Source: Terebella lapidaria (lineage: Eukaryota > Annelida > Polychaeta > Terebellida > Terebellidae). From it: 64,000 nt of DNA. The DNA is taken from contig OX424569.1 in assembly GCA_949152475.1 (NCBI GenBank), positions 29,247,950 through 29,311,949 of the forward strand. The letters are read 5' to 3'. Under the pieces are notes generated by a model. It worked only from the letters and a program-made list of their open reading frames with translations, was not told the origin of the DNA and did no database searches. Numbering within the stretch: the first letter of the stretch is position 1; each line of letters opens with the position of its first letter. The translations under genes and the position numbers were made by a program. Below are positions 1 to 12,480 of this stretch, piece by piece.

Positions 1-89
1 GTGGAGTGAGAACGCTTCCAAGATCGACAGTACAACTACGAGAAATTGTCTCTCCCCAACACAAGTCGTGAGGTGTAGACACCCCAAGT

Positions 90-533
90 ATGATTGCAGC
101 TTTCTAATCCTCGCTCGCTGCTGAGCCAATCGATGCCGAGCCATGTTGAGACTGAGGCTGCTGCTGCTGGTGTTTATGACCTACTACTCTTCCAGAGACG
201 AGTGTCCACAGTGAAGTTTGTCACTGGCTTGTCATGTTTTCTGACGGGGTTTAGCTTGTTAGCAATGGGCATTGATCGCGGCTGACTTTGGCAGTTGAGC
301 GTTTGTTTTAGGAGGGAAAATTGATATTGCCTTTGTATGATGTCATATTCTGGTCAATAATTTCGCAGTTTGCATCTTGGATATTGAATGACATAAATGA
401 ATTTTTGCTGCTGGATAATCGTGGTGAATAGGATCTCAGAAGAGTGATACACACAAACGATAGAACACATTTAGGGTCACGAACGAGATCCAGACAGATA
501 TACAACGTTAATCGCATCTGTTTTGTGATGGTG
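90..533 (+). other. Candidate first exon (leader plus two codons), paralogue X1
   Basis: The segment ends in ATG-GTG followed directly by a good donor, GTAAGTT, at 534. It aligns over most of its length with 6980-7400, which ends in ATG-AAG and GTAAGTTG. Both copies share the order: pyrimidine-rich start, a GATCG segment, a GTTTGTCA/CTTGTCATG segment, a GATCGCGGCTG-like segment, then ATG plus one codon plus donor. The conserved donor and the identical two-codon coding part suggest a phase-0 intron straight after the start of the protein, a layout common in genes with signal peptides. A 63-residue ORF at 94-285 is not conserved in frame in the second copy, so I do not call it. The transcription start is unknown and no downstream exon of this gene could be identified. 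Confidence 0.4.
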
Positions 534-1545
534 GTAAGTTTACCTATCGTCCTTAGGTTGTTTGGGGTATGTTAGTTTTATAAAATTAGGTACAACGTCA
601 GATCTTAGCACCGATTAGTTTTGCATTATTTGTCATTGGATTACCATACTTATTTTATACGTAAGCCACGTATATGTTGGGAGTATTATTTAGTGGATGG
701 AAACTGCTGAGATCGACATTGACCACAACAAATGTCATGATTTGTTGTACAGTATAACAAGCCCTGTATTCCGAAACTATCAACGTAAACAAACATACAT
801 TATGACTGGAAGATTTATGAGAAAAAATAACTGACTGTGTAAAATTGGAAAAATTGTAAGGAAACATGTCCAGTGTTTGCAATTTGATGAAAATGTTCCT
901 GAAATGACCCCAATTGAAAGGGACAAAAGTTGGTTGAATAACGTATCGTTGGTATTTCTTGAGAAACTTTACTTAAAATGGGACGTTTTCAATGTGTCAG
1001 CTGCCGTTTAGAGGTGCAATGAGAACTTTCCCGTTGAATATGATTTACATCAATATACACAGTGTATGATATTAGTTTGTGCAATTGGAGCAACTCATCC
1101 TTTTGAATGTTGTTTTGGGAAAAAAAGTTGATACATGTCAGTACACCAGTGCACAATTTGTACTTCCGAATCTTACATTGTTCAGATGAATATTCATGAT
1201 AATAGAAACGTCCACTTGAACAAATTTTATATTCGTGAAGATGGGCGATAGCAGGAACGGCTTTGCAATTGTTCAGCCAAGTTTAATTACTGAGTTGACG
1301 TGTGATATGCAGTATTACTGACTATGACTGACGCAGGCATGGATTTCATGAGTGACGCAGACAGGAATTTTGAAAAAAATCCGGGGGCTCTGATATATTA
1401 AAATATTGGTGAACGAAGAGTAGAAGGCCAGACGAAGGGGGTTTCTAGGCCAGAAGAAAGGCCCCAGAAGCTTTCATGAATGAAACCACATATGGAGACT
1501 TTAAACTTGATATCCAGATCAGTTTCTCTCCAAAGGTGGATCTAA
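534..1545 (+). other. Intron-like part of duplicated block X1
   Basis: AT-rich DNA after the candidate donor at 534. Short stretches still align with 7401-8500, for example around TTTATAAAAT and the GGATTGCCAT-type segment. No ORF here looks like a protein and no repeat boundary is visible before about 1370. From about 1380 to 1545 the base composition becomes more GC-rich, as at the end of a dispersed repeat. Confidence 0.4.
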
Positions 1546-1570
1546 GGGGGGGGGGGGGGGCGCCCCCTTA
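1543..1570. repeat. Long G run with short inverted C tract
   Basis: Fifteen G residues at 1546-1560 are followed by CGCCCCCTTA, so TAAGGGGG and CCCCCTTA can pair. Runs like this are hard to sequence and assemble. This one lies immediately left of the 1,313-bp duplication. Confidence 0.7.
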
Positions 1571-1574
1571 ATAC

Positions 1575-2887
1575 GCCCCGAATGATGCTAATATTGACAT
1601 ATCACCAATGACTGAATAACGTCATTATGAATAGCCCACACATGGCAAATCGAGTGTGACAAATTGCAGACATGTGACAAATTTTATTGTTCACGATTAG
1701 ATCTGTGAGTGCTGAATAGTTGTTTCCAATGCATTGCATATTGGAATGAAACATAAAACCATGATTAATGCATTCGCTCGATAAGCAAATTGATGTATAA
1801 CTTGTGCTTAACGTAGATTGTGTTAGTGGAAGTGCATATCATTATATTTTAGATATATCAATAACTTGAGCGAATGACTACAAAACGTTGTCATAAACGG
1901 AAGTGGAATGTAGTTTGGCTTTGAATGTCTTCCACAAACTTCTCAGTGGCAATATTTTTCTGCTGTGGAATGATTTTTTTTATTGTAAAGTCTACTAGAC
2001 AGAACAAAAAATTAGGTGAAAAGCATCTGACACAAAATTCTGCAAAACATGCACTTCCAATTGACGCTAATGTCGCATTTTGACATTTCACCAGCGTGAT
2101 TTAATCTAATTTATAAGACATGGATTTATCAGCCAATCAGACTGTAAACGTGCCATACAATCAGAGCGTCAGTATTAAAGCAGTCAGGAAGCAGCCGCAC
2201 TTTTGTGCAGTACACAACTGCTCCAAAAGTTGACAAATTAGTAAAAACATGTGAGGCGGAACGTCAACAGTTCATCATGTCTCTAATTAACTGAGAATTT
2301 AAATTAGCAGCAGCTATGTGTTCATTACAGGTATTGTAAACACGTATGTCCAAAACTACAAATACCAAACATGCACACCAACGAATTGAGCACTCACAAT
2401 TTTACAATATTTTATTTTGCAAACTTTTGCTGATCAAGTTGCAGTCACTAATTGATTATTGATATTAACTCAGATCGAGACCATCCAATACACCACCGAA
2501 TACACCACCCAATAAATCCCTTATGTATTTTAAAGACACCATTATATCACCATCACTTTCAGAATTACCTATTGCCTTCGAATGTATGCAGTATTTGTTT
2601 CAAAAACAATTTTTTGTGCAACACATCTAATGCAAGATAACAAAAGGTCTGCTCATTGATGTTGACGAGTACAATTGTCCGAGTTGTCTTTCCATCCATT
2701 CTATTACACATTTTGTACCGTTGTATATAAACAATCGAATTGTATCCATCGAGCCCAAATGTAAACAAATACCAAAATTTGTGTTTTGTCTAAAAGTCCT
2801 CACCAGTTCGTAGCTGCATATATATTGTAGCTCTGAGAAAATAATCAGTGATATACCACGTGGAATTGTCCGTCCATCTTGCAGTTC
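1575..2887. repeat. 1,313-bp tandem duplication, copy 1
   Basis: The sequence starts GCCCCGAATGATG and ends CTTGCAGTTC, and recurs at 2896-4208 with a constant offset of 1,321 bp. I saw no mismatch in the lines compared, and three short ORFs (66, 62 and 67 residues) are identical in both copies. The unit has no obvious terminal inverted repeats, no poly-A tail and no recognisable protein. The ORFs look like chance reading frames in AT-rich DNA. Confidence 0.9.
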
Positions 2888-2895
2888 CCATATTA

Positions 2896-4208
2896 GCCCC
2901 GAATGATGCTAATATTGACATATCACCAATGACTGAATAACGTCATTATGAATAGCCCACACATGGCAAATCGAGTGTGACAAATTGCAGACATGTGACA
3001 AATTTTATTGTTCACGATTAGATCTGTGAGTGCTGAATAGTTGTTTCCAATGCATTGCATATTGGAATGAAACATAAAACCATGATTAATGCATTCGCTC
3101 GATAAGCAAATTGATGTATAACTTGTGCTTAACGTAGATTGTGTTAGTGGAAGTGCATATCATTATATTTTAGATATATCAATAACTTGAGCGAATGACT
3201 ACAAAACGTTGTCATAAACGGAAGTGGAATGTAGTTTGGCTTTGAATGTCTTCCACAAACTTCTCAGTGGCAATATTTTTCTGCTGTGGAATGATTTTTT
3301 TTATTGTAAAGTCTACTAGACAGAACAAAAAATTAGGTGAAAAGCATCTGACACAAAATTCTGCAAAACATGCACTTCCAATTGACGCTAATGTCGCATT
3401 TTGACATTTCACCAGCGTGATTTAATCTAATTTATAAGACATGGATTTATCAGCCAATCAGACTGTAAACGTGCCATACAATCAGAGCGTCAGTATTAAA
3501 GCAGTCAGGAAGCAGCCGCACTTTTGTGCAGTACACAACTGCTCCAAAAGTTGACAAATTAGTAAAAACATGTGAGGCGGAACGTCAACAGTTCATCATG
3601 TCTCTAATTAACTGAGAATTTAAATTAGCAGCAGCTATGTGTTCATTACAGGTATTGTAAACACGTATGTCCAAAACTACAAATACCAAACATGCACACC
3701 AACGAATTGAGCACTCACAATTTTACAATATTTTATTTTGCAAACTTTTGCTGATCAAGTTGCAGTCACTAATTGATTATTGATATTAACTCAGATCGAG
3801 ACCATCCAATACACCACCGAATACACCACCCAATAAATCCCTTATGTATTTTAAAGACACCATTATATCACCATCACTTTCAGAATTACCTATTGCCTTC
3901 GAATGTATGCAGTATTTGTTTCAAAAACAATTTTTTGTGCAACACATCTAATGCAAGATAACAAAAGGTCTGCTCATTGATGTTGACGAGTACAATTGTC
4001 CGAGTTGTCTTTCCATCCATTCTATTACACATTTTGTACCGTTGTATATAAACAATCGAATTGTATCCATCGAGCCCAAATGTAAACAAATACCAAAATT
4101 TGTGTTTTGTCTAAAAGTCCTCACCAGTTCGTAGCTGCATATATATTGTAGCTCTGAGAAAATAATCAGTGATATACCACGTGGAATTGTCCGTCCATCT
4201 TGCAGTTC
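2896..4208. repeat. 1,313-bp tandem duplication, copy 2
   Basis: Second copy of 1575-2887, separated from it by only 8 bp (CCATATTA, 2888-2895). The near-perfect identity contrasts with the strong divergence of every other duplicated block in the window. It is therefore either a very recent event or an assembly product. Confidence 0.9.
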
Positions 4209-6010
4209 GATGCTTTGTTTACATCTGCGTGTGATGGATACAATTCGTGTATTTACGCGTGAACCGCCTGTTCAAATGAGCCAGATTTCCCAGAGGACTA
4301 TAGTCTTTACATTTGATGTGGGTATGTCTCATTCAGTTAATTTAGCATATCCCATATAGCATGTAGTTTTCAATAAATATTGACTGGTTTCAAACGCAGT
4401 TGCTTTAACTATACTCTGCATGACAGCATTTTATTATCAGTTTCAAAACTGGGATTCTCACACTTTGGCAGGTTTTGTCGCTATTGGTTATGTTTCATTT
4501 ATTCAAGCTGATGAATATTACTAAAATGTCAACAGTAGCACATGATTGAAATTGTCAGTGCAAAATATCACGTGCTTGTTTACATGGAAAACAAAAAGGT
4601 ATTGCGCAGAGAGTTTGATTGAACGTGAGTAAGGCTGAGTGACAGAGAAACGGTATTACAAGTTGAACCTTCCAGGTCTCAGAATTTGAATTTGCATGTC
4701 TCCTACAACTGGGCCATTATGATGTATTCAGTTTATGTTTCCAGTTTTCAGGAAATCATTCCTTCAGTTATATAAATACTCAGGATTTAAATACTCAGGA
4801 GTGGAGAAATTGATAATTATTATATTGATATGCATACTGACTTATTTTATAATTATGTTAACATTGGTGATACCCCAATAGGATTTTGCAATTTCATATT
4901 TCAATTATTACATTGAAGTGACAGCCACTCGTGAATAATGACATGAAATGTGTGTATCTAATTGTATGGTAATCCGGCAATTTTGCATCTATGTTTCAAA
5001 AGAATAGTAGATGCATTTTCCCCAAATTTGTTGAATCTTTCTTGGTTTGGATATCTGTTGAAATGTCATTATGTTATCGGAAAACACAATGATTTATATT
5101 CTCGAAATCTTATAATATTTGTTTTCAACTAATTCATAATTAACAACTTCATAATTTTCAAACCAAACATGTGTTTAATCCACTATGACTATGATCAAAG
5201 TGATTGATGATCGAAAATCAATATTAAAATAATTTCACATGTTGAACGCAGGTCCCACCTCAAGAACGAGGCCCTTTCTTTGAAAATAGATTATTTGTGG
5301 AGAACACACAATCCATCTACCCAAAACTGACTAAGTGTATACTCAGCTGGCTCAGAACAAACCATGTCGAATATGCCTCTGGTTGTGAGCTTCATCAATC
5401 CGGCTTATCACAATGTACACATCTCAATGGACAGCATTCTTTGCAGAATGGATAGTGTATGAAACTGTACTAAGTTCAAAACCATTACACCCTGATGATT
5501 GTCATTAGTTTTACAATACAACCAACCAGTACTTAACATAAACATTAATCCAACTTCAAAGAAATGAAGGGGATATTTTTCAAAGCAGTGTGGAATATTT
5601 TTTTTTATTAATGGGTGTTCAGTATGATATTTTTTCGCAGTGTGTAAACACATTACCCTATATACATATTGTTATCTTTGACTTCTCTGATGTGAATGTC
5701 AAAAGTGTTGATGAATGGGAAAATTGGTCACAAGATTAAATAGTTTGTACGATTCTCAGAACGTTATCTGTTTCCCCTAATTACGTATAGATATATAGCT
5801 AGATGATTTATGCATATTGACATGTGGAGACATAGCGTGAATGTTATACATTGGCATATTATCATGTAGTGGCCCTGTGATATAGATGATTCGTGTGTAA
5901 TAAATCATTGAGATACCACAGTTGTAGTGTATTGTAGTGTTTAATGTGACTTGTTCAAACAAATGATAATATAGTAATTGCCAAATGCTTGTTATCATCA
6001 CTGTATCCTA
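4209..6010. other. Distal part of duplicated block X1, non-coding
   Basis: Aligns in order with the distal part of block X2. Examples are 4430-4760 with 11620-11870 (shared GAATTTGAATTTGCAT and GGGATTCTCA-like strings), and 5690-5910 with 14560-14870 (shared GTTGATGAATG, TTTGTACGATTCTCA and GTTATCTGT, and CAATAAATCATT-like strings). The short ORFs at 5408-5653 and 5777-6001 are not conserved in the other copy. Confidence 0.55.
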
Positions 6011-6940
6011 ATCCACAAAATTTATCCTTTTTAAAATAGAACCTAGATTCCGGATATCATGACATTCACTATGGAACGTCATATGAGGTCAGTATGCTGC
6101 ATATATGATACTTCACTCTTGATGCTTCACTCAATGGAAAAACAAAGGAACATTTCTCAAAACAGAAACAAACAGTTCTCCAAAAGATTGTAGAAATGAC
6201 TCTCTAAAATTACATTTTTGAAATAAATTAGGCTATTTAGAATCAAGCAACCACTGACTCCAGTCCGTTGCCGAGGACGTTTGTAGTAACAAAAGAACAA
6301 AAATGTAAGAAACCAGCAATATCCATTCCACGTGCGTCTTATTTTCCCTTGGGTCATACGGATAGTGCAAATAGGGGGCACACCAACCAAAGCATATAAT
6401 TTTGGATATGCGTCGAAAATTTTGGCAGAAATCTTGTGAATATAGATTCCAGTGTCAATATTATATTTGAGAGGAAATTGTTGAACGCCATGTCTCCTAA
6501 CAGATACAAAAATTGAGGCTTTGATTTGATAGTTGGACAGACGCCAATGTGGACACTGTGGGTCATTTTAATCTGTGGGGCTGTATTGGTATATTGTAAA
6601 GGAATATATTGTAGAAGAATATATCATACATATAAATTTAACTACGGATTTGTATTTGAAATACAGTAGTTGCAGGTAGTTCGGAATTATGAAACCTTTC
6701 TGCTGCAATACACACGCATGAGATACATGATATATATCACTAGGACATGTACACAAAAAATTGTGTGTCTATCTGACTGTGACAAATACTGCAACAGACG
6801 ATAACATTTTCTCTCCAACCACTAGCACCAACCACTATGCTCTTTCATAAAGTGAGAAAGATTTCAAGAATACCATACAAATACATGTATGGTATAGCAT
6901 TTCAGCAGCATCACCATCTCGTCGTCCCAGCCCTTCCAAG
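6011..6940. other. Spacer between blocks X1 and X2
   Basis: AT-rich. Short ORFs occur at 6157-6390, 6354-6566 and 6568-6756 on the minus strand, but none resembles a known protein and their codon content looks random. I see no repeat, RNA gene or splice-site cluster I can support. Confidence 0.4.
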
Positions 6941-6979
6941 TTGTAGACCTGCAGACATCCCCATGTCTGTCGACAGCTT

Positions 6980-7400
6980 TCACTGTCTACAGCTCTCTCC
7001 TTTCCTCGCTCACGGTTGGGCCGATCGATGGCTGCTGGCGCTAGTGAGCATGGCCGTGTAAGCTTCCGGAGGAAAGTGTCGACGGTAAAGTTGGTCGCCA
7101 GTTTGTCATGTTCTCCGCCCGGGGGTTAGCTGATTAGAGATGGACGTTGATCGCGACTGGCTTTGACAGTTGTGTGTTTGATATAAGGGAAAATATAGTA
7201 TTGCATTCACATTGATTCATATCGTGGTTAATTTGAACTGTGTTGATGGATTCTACTCACGGATAAATAAGCAGTTGATCACGAGTGAATAAAACGTTGA
7301 ACACTGAAACTGTGACATATTTTAAGGTGGAACGAGTTTGGGATAAAAGTTTCCATGCTGGTGTAAAGGATAAGTCTAGGGCATCAGTTCTGTAATGAAG
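6980..7400 (+). other. Candidate first exon (leader plus two codons), paralogue X2
   Basis: Diverged partner of 90-533. It ends ATG-AAG at 7395-7400, followed by the donor GTAAGT at 7401. Similarity to X1 extends upstream through the TCGATGG, GTCGACGGTAAAGTT and CTTTGACAGTTG segments, so a promoter-proximal region appears to have been duplicated with its start codon. The second codon differs (AAG here, GTG in X1) while the donor is kept. Coding sequence beyond the first intron is not identifiable. Confidence 0.4.
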
Positions 7401-9082
7401 GTAAGTTGCCTTGTTAGCATTTATAAAATCATTTACTCTGTTACATCACAAGACCCAAATTTACTACACGTTTTTCGCTGGATTGCCATTTGAATGAATA
7501 AGTATTATGTGTTAGTACAATTACATGCACATGGGTGTCTGAGACTGTTTACAATCAAACTGCTAAACTGGATACTGATCACAGAACACGCAGGTGGTAT
7601 ACTATGAGATATTCAACCAAATTTATTGTGAATGTGATAGAGCTTTGTAATAGAGAATATATTACAACTGAAAAATGTATGACAAAATAACCATTTTTGC
7701 AGTAATGTATTTTTTAAAAAAGTTTTCATTGCTCAATCTGCAGTGTTTTCAGTGAGATGAAGTGCTCGTATTGAAACTCAAAATGAGGTAATATTTCATA
7801 ATGCAGACTATTTATATTTATAGTGCCACGGGATTTGTACGCCAACAGACAGGTTATTATAATATGCAATTATTAGAACTCATTCCTTATTGTAACCTTG
7901 CGAAAGCAAGGAACATATTTTTGTTTGCATCTTTTTTACAGAAGTACAAACAGTTATTTAGTTGATATATGTTTGTTATTCTGAAATAGCCATTCCATGG
8001 ATTATGAAATAATGTTTTCACATCATTACCTGCCAGTATTCGTACCAAAAATAAAAAGCTGATTTTTTACTTTGTTGATTAGCAAACAGTTATGCATAAT
8101 ATATCAAGGGTAATGACGGTTCGTGCATATAATAAATTGCATTATTTTTATGTCACAGCTATACCGATAATATTAGCAAATGGCAGTGAGTACATAATAT
8201 TAGCAAATGGCAGCATGTACATAATAAGTTTGAATGTCGGATTTCTCATATGATGCATTTTCCTAGAATGCGAAAGATATTAATCATATTGTCTTGAAAT
8301 ATGGTAATGGCAATTGATAACTTCAATAACGCCATTTTTGTTGTCAAACAAAGTCAATGGCGCTGCAGACAGATTGTTAACCAAATAGGAACAGTGGAGA
8401 AGCATTCGTGAACATACAGTCGGTGTGCAAAGGGACCAAGATGGAAATCTCTATCAAAAACATTTTGTTCGACTTAAGGCGGAAATTTGATAAGGAAATA
8501 ATAGTGCGAATTTGTGGTGGGAGTTTGTCTCATATTGTTCCTTGCTTTGGAACCTGCTCTGGTGTTGGAGAAGGATTTTGGAAGTGACATATCGTCAAAT
8601 AGGTGATTCTTGTCACAATCAGTACTAGTGAATAGTGTTCTCGAAAGGATATTTTTCCATAATTTATGTTATGAATTATCACTAGCCTTTTCAGTTTGAA
8701 ATATTACCGCATTATTATCATCACCGAACATAAATACTATGTTATTCTGAAATAACATATTACAAACAAAACACTTGCATTTGACATTCATTGATAAAAT
8801 ATTTTGCCAGGGAAGCCTAATCAGAGGCAGGCAACACAGTGATTCAATTCAAACATACCATAGAATAGATTCACCACAGGTGGTCAATCAGCCTATACCA
8901 CACACTCAAGTGGTGTATAAGGGTGGATGCCTAAACATTCAGGTGCTGTCACACTATTGTAGTAACTGCTCTAAAAGTTGGACAAGACTCAATTATAGTC
9001 TTGGACCACATGGTTCGAAACTAGACGTCAAGGCCTAAAGACGCCTTGGAGGCATTTCGGTGTGATGATTAATTTATAATAG
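7401..9082 (+). other. Intron-like part of duplicated block X2
   Basis: Starts at a GTAAGT donor and partly aligns with 534-1300. It contains a 24-27 bp direct repeat around 8165-8222 (ATATTAGCAAATGGCAG twice). The 87-residue ORF at 8775-9038 has no recognisable motif. No gene call is justified. Confidence 0.4.
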
Positions 9083-10645
9083 ATACTAGATATCGACGAA
9101 AATGGAAAATGTCAACTCAGCCGAAAAAATTTCCGGTCAAGTTCAAAGTTAATCTGTAATACCCCTTAGACATGTTTGTCTAGAGTGACGAGTCCGAAAA
9201 TAACGTCCGTTGCGCTGTACGATGCACCGTTTCCGTGATATCGAAAAAAAACGAAAAATGCCGACTCCACAGAAAAATTTAAGGTCAAGGTAAAGCTCAT
9301 CTATAATACCCATTAGACATGTTTGTCTAGGGCGACGAGTCCGAAAATAACTTCCGTTTCGCTCTACGACGCAACGTTTCTGAGATATCGACGAAAATAA
9401 AAAGTGGTGACTCGGCAAAAAAAATTCGGGTCAAGGCCAAAGTTCATCCATAATACCGCTTAGACATGTTTGTCTAGGGCGACGAGTCCGAAAATGACGT
9501 CCGTTTCGCTCTACGACGGACCGTTTCCGAGATATCCGAGAAAATGAAAAGTGCCGACTCGGCAAAAAAATTTCGGGTCAAGGCCAAAGTTCATCCATAA
9601 TACCGCTTAGACATGTTTGTCTAGGGCGACGAGTCCAAAAATAACGTTCGTTTCGCCGGATATCGACGAAAACGAAAAGTGCCGACTCGGCAAAAAAATT
9701 TCGGGTCAATGTCAGAGGTTATCCCTAATACCCCTTAGACAAGTTTGTCAAGAGCGACGAGCCCAAAAATATCATCCGTTTCGCTCTACGACGCACCGTT
9801 TCCAAGATATCGACGAAAACGAAAAGTGCCTACTCGGCAAAAAAATTTCGGGTGAAGGTCAAAGTTCATCCATCATACCGCTTAAACATGTTTGTCTAGG
9901 GCGACGAGTCCAAAAATAACGTCCGTTTCGCTCTACGACGCACCGTTTCCGAGATATTGACAAAAACGAAAAATGCCGACTCAGCAGAAAAATTCAAGGT
10001 CAAGGTCAAAGGTCATCCCTAATACCCCTTAGATAAGTTTGTTTAGAGCGACGAGTCCGCAAATATCATCCGTTTCGCTGCACGATGCACCGTTTCCGAG
10101 ATATCGATGAAAAATGCTGATTCCGCAGAAAAATTTAAGGTCAAGGTCAAAGTTCATCCATAATACCCCTTAGACATGTTTGTCTAGGGCGACGAGTCCG
10201 AAAATATGGTCTGTTTCGCTGTACGACGTACCGTTTCCTAGATATGGACAAAAATGAAAATGCCGACTCCGCAGAAAAATTCAAGGTCAAGGTCAAAGTT
10301 CATCCCTAATACCCCTTACACACTTTTGTCTAGGGCGATGAGTCCGAAAATAACGTCAGTTTCGCTCTACGACGTTTCCGAGATATCGCCGAAAACGAAA
10401 AATGCCGACTCGGCAGAAAAATTCAAGGTCAAGGTCAAAAGTCATCCCTAATACCCCTTAGACATGTTTGTCTAGGGCGACGAGTCCAAAAAAAACTTCC
10501 GTTTCGCTCTACGACGCACCGTTTCCGAGATATCGCCGAAAATGAGAAATGCCGACTCGGCAGAAAAAATCAAGGTCAAAAGTCATCCCTAGTACCCCTT
10601 AGACATGTTTATCTAGGGCGACGAGTCCGACAACGCTCCGTTTCA
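9083..10645. repeat. Satellite-like array, about 11 units of about 147 bp
   Basis: The anchor ACCCCTTAGACATG or a close variant starts at 9161, 9308, 9455, 9602, 9730, 9877, 10024, 10165, 10311, 10453 and 10593. The spacings are 147, 147, 147, 128, 147, 147, 141, 146, 142 and 140 bp. Each unit carries a small hairpin (CTTAGACA, TGTT, TGTCTAGG), a GCGACGAGTCCGAAAA segment, a CGTTTCCGAGATATCG segment and a GGTCAAGGTCAAAG segment. The units are GC- and CpG-richer than the flanks. Divergence rises towards both ends and short deletions occur, as expected for unequal exchange. The ORFs inside (89, 100 and 65 residues) merely track the repeat. Confidence 0.9.
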
Positions 10646-11095
10646 GAGATATGCAGGATACCTCAAGGATGACTGGGCGAAAACTCTTTCGACCTCTAGG
10701 TCATAGGTCGTTTGACCATATGACCCCAAAATCAATAGGGTTGTTCCTGGGTAATATATGAACCTCCATGCAAAGTTTTGCAGCCATTGCCTGAACATTT
10801 TTTGAGTTATCGTGTGGAAACAAAGAAAAAAAAGGACCTCAATTTCATCCTCAAGGACCTCACGGACCTCGGATCTCGCTCAAAAACTATACAGCACATC
10901 AACATACTATGTCTGAGCAGTGGTGAAATTTTCAAGTCGATCCGTCAAGGCGTTCTCGAGTTATCGAGTTATCGTCAAGGCGTTCTCGAGTTATTCCGCC
11001 GTTTTCGGAAACGAAAACGGCGGAAGAAAAAAAAAAGAATTCTGACAAGAAAAAGAATTCCGAAATGCCTTAACTACAAGCCTAACGTTTTTACT
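10646..11095 (+). repeat. Dispersed repeat adjoining the satellite
   Basis: Continues directly from the last satellite unit. It contains GACCCCAAAATCAATAGGG, GTTCTCGAGTTATCG (partly repeated at 10951-10995), a GGAAACGAAAACGGCGG segment and an A-rich end. From memory, very similar sequences are common dispersed repeats in marine invertebrate genomes. The 111-residue ORF at 10778-11113 has the lysine/arginine-rich composition of an A-rich repeat end and is not called. The array may have grown from tandem expansion of one part of this element. Confidence 0.5.
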
Positions 11096-12480
11096 CAAAC
11101 GTTGTCTAATTAAAGTGATTTTGGAAGAAAATTGTGGATTTTGCCATACATTTCTGAACAAACAAAGAAAACATACTAGTTATATATCTGCACCTGTATG
11201 CCCAAACATATGCCCCTTTCTCATTAATTTCTTTGCAAGTTTCTGGTGGAGTTAGTTTGAGTTTGTTGACATTATCGCCATTCTCGGTGCTTTGTATCCC
11301 TTGATGCAATGCGATGCCAGTTTCCTCGTACATGTTCGAGCCATTCGATCGTAAACTAGATCAGATGTAGCTCTGAGTGAGCACAAAACAAAAGAAAAGC
11401 GACTACTGGTACTGCCATATGATTGATTAATTCGTTTAATCAAGCATAGTTTGTTTTGTAACCTATTTTTCTGTATCTGTAGTTGATTCGGAATAAATAG
11501 TTTTTTTCTCCCAATATCAATTTAATGGTTTATCATATTGTATGCGTGTCTTATGTGTATCGTCACTGGCGATACAGAGAGATGATATATATGTAAAGGT
11601 AAAATGTGAATTTCACACGTTAATCATCGTGACAGTGTGTCAGTTTGATAACTGAGATTCTCAATTAGTAGATTTAATTAATACCTACATAATGTTGTTT
11701 TTGTTGTCCCAACGTGTTGAACACAATGCTTGGCAAATGTTGTTTAGATGGAGAGCATTTCCTACAAATAAGTTAACTATCTGTGGGTGACATTGAGAGG
11801 CAGTTAAATGGTACTACAAATTAGACCTATTTGTTCCTTGAATTTGAATTTGCATTCTCCTTCAATGGGGACATTTGAGTACAGCTTTCATATAAATATG
11901 TAGCAGATGATTCTTAATAAATATTGTAAGGTAATATGGGAATATTACCGTAATTTTACGAATAATTATTCCAACATTGAACATAATAATCACCAGTATG
12001 TTTAACTAATAAAATATCCATGTCTTTTTTGTTCGTTTGGGGAATTTTTCATGTTTTGCATTGTCAAATATTTGTCGCCCAATGGGAGTTCATCCTTTCT
12101 TGAAACTTCACCTCGCCTGCCCTGCTGGGACTGGAAATTGAAGGTTTGTCGGGCATAATATCATTATGTGATTGCATCATACATATTTTAATGCATGCCA
12201 CGCTTCCAATATGATGGCTGAAGCTAGAAAGTTTGATTATTTGCTTGGATTACACAGTGTACCGAAATGAAACAGTAAATATTTTAGCGTGAAGCAGACC
12301 ATGCAGAATATATCTGAGTTTTGTAATTTCTGACGTCAGCAGATCGGCGTGTTGATTGTGTTTACGAACGATATCAAGGAGGCATGTGTTGCGTCAGTAT
12401 GTAATACTATGTATGCATAGTAGTCGACGAAAAAGTGCCACTACAGTGTTGACAATTGTGCCTTCATTAAACATATCGCA
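11096..12480. other. Middle part of duplicated block X2, non-coding
   Basis: Pieces align with 4400-5100 of block X1, including the GAATTTGAATTTGCAT segment near 11840 and a TCATTATGTGATT segment near 12165. No protein-like ORF or repeat boundary is visible. Confidence 0.45.

Noticed and set aside
9470..9500. GACGAGTCCGAAAA in the 147-bp satellite as a hammerhead core
   Set aside because: It resembles the GAGTCCGAAA part of designed hammerheads, but the CTGATGA box is replaced by GCGACGA and stem II cannot form.
9083..10645. CRISPR array
   Set aside because: The whole 147-bp unit is repeated with no unique spacers, and the context is eukaryotic.
10778..11113. 111-residue ORF as a gene
   Set aside because: It lies in a dispersed repeat and its basic tail is simply translation of the A-rich repeat end.
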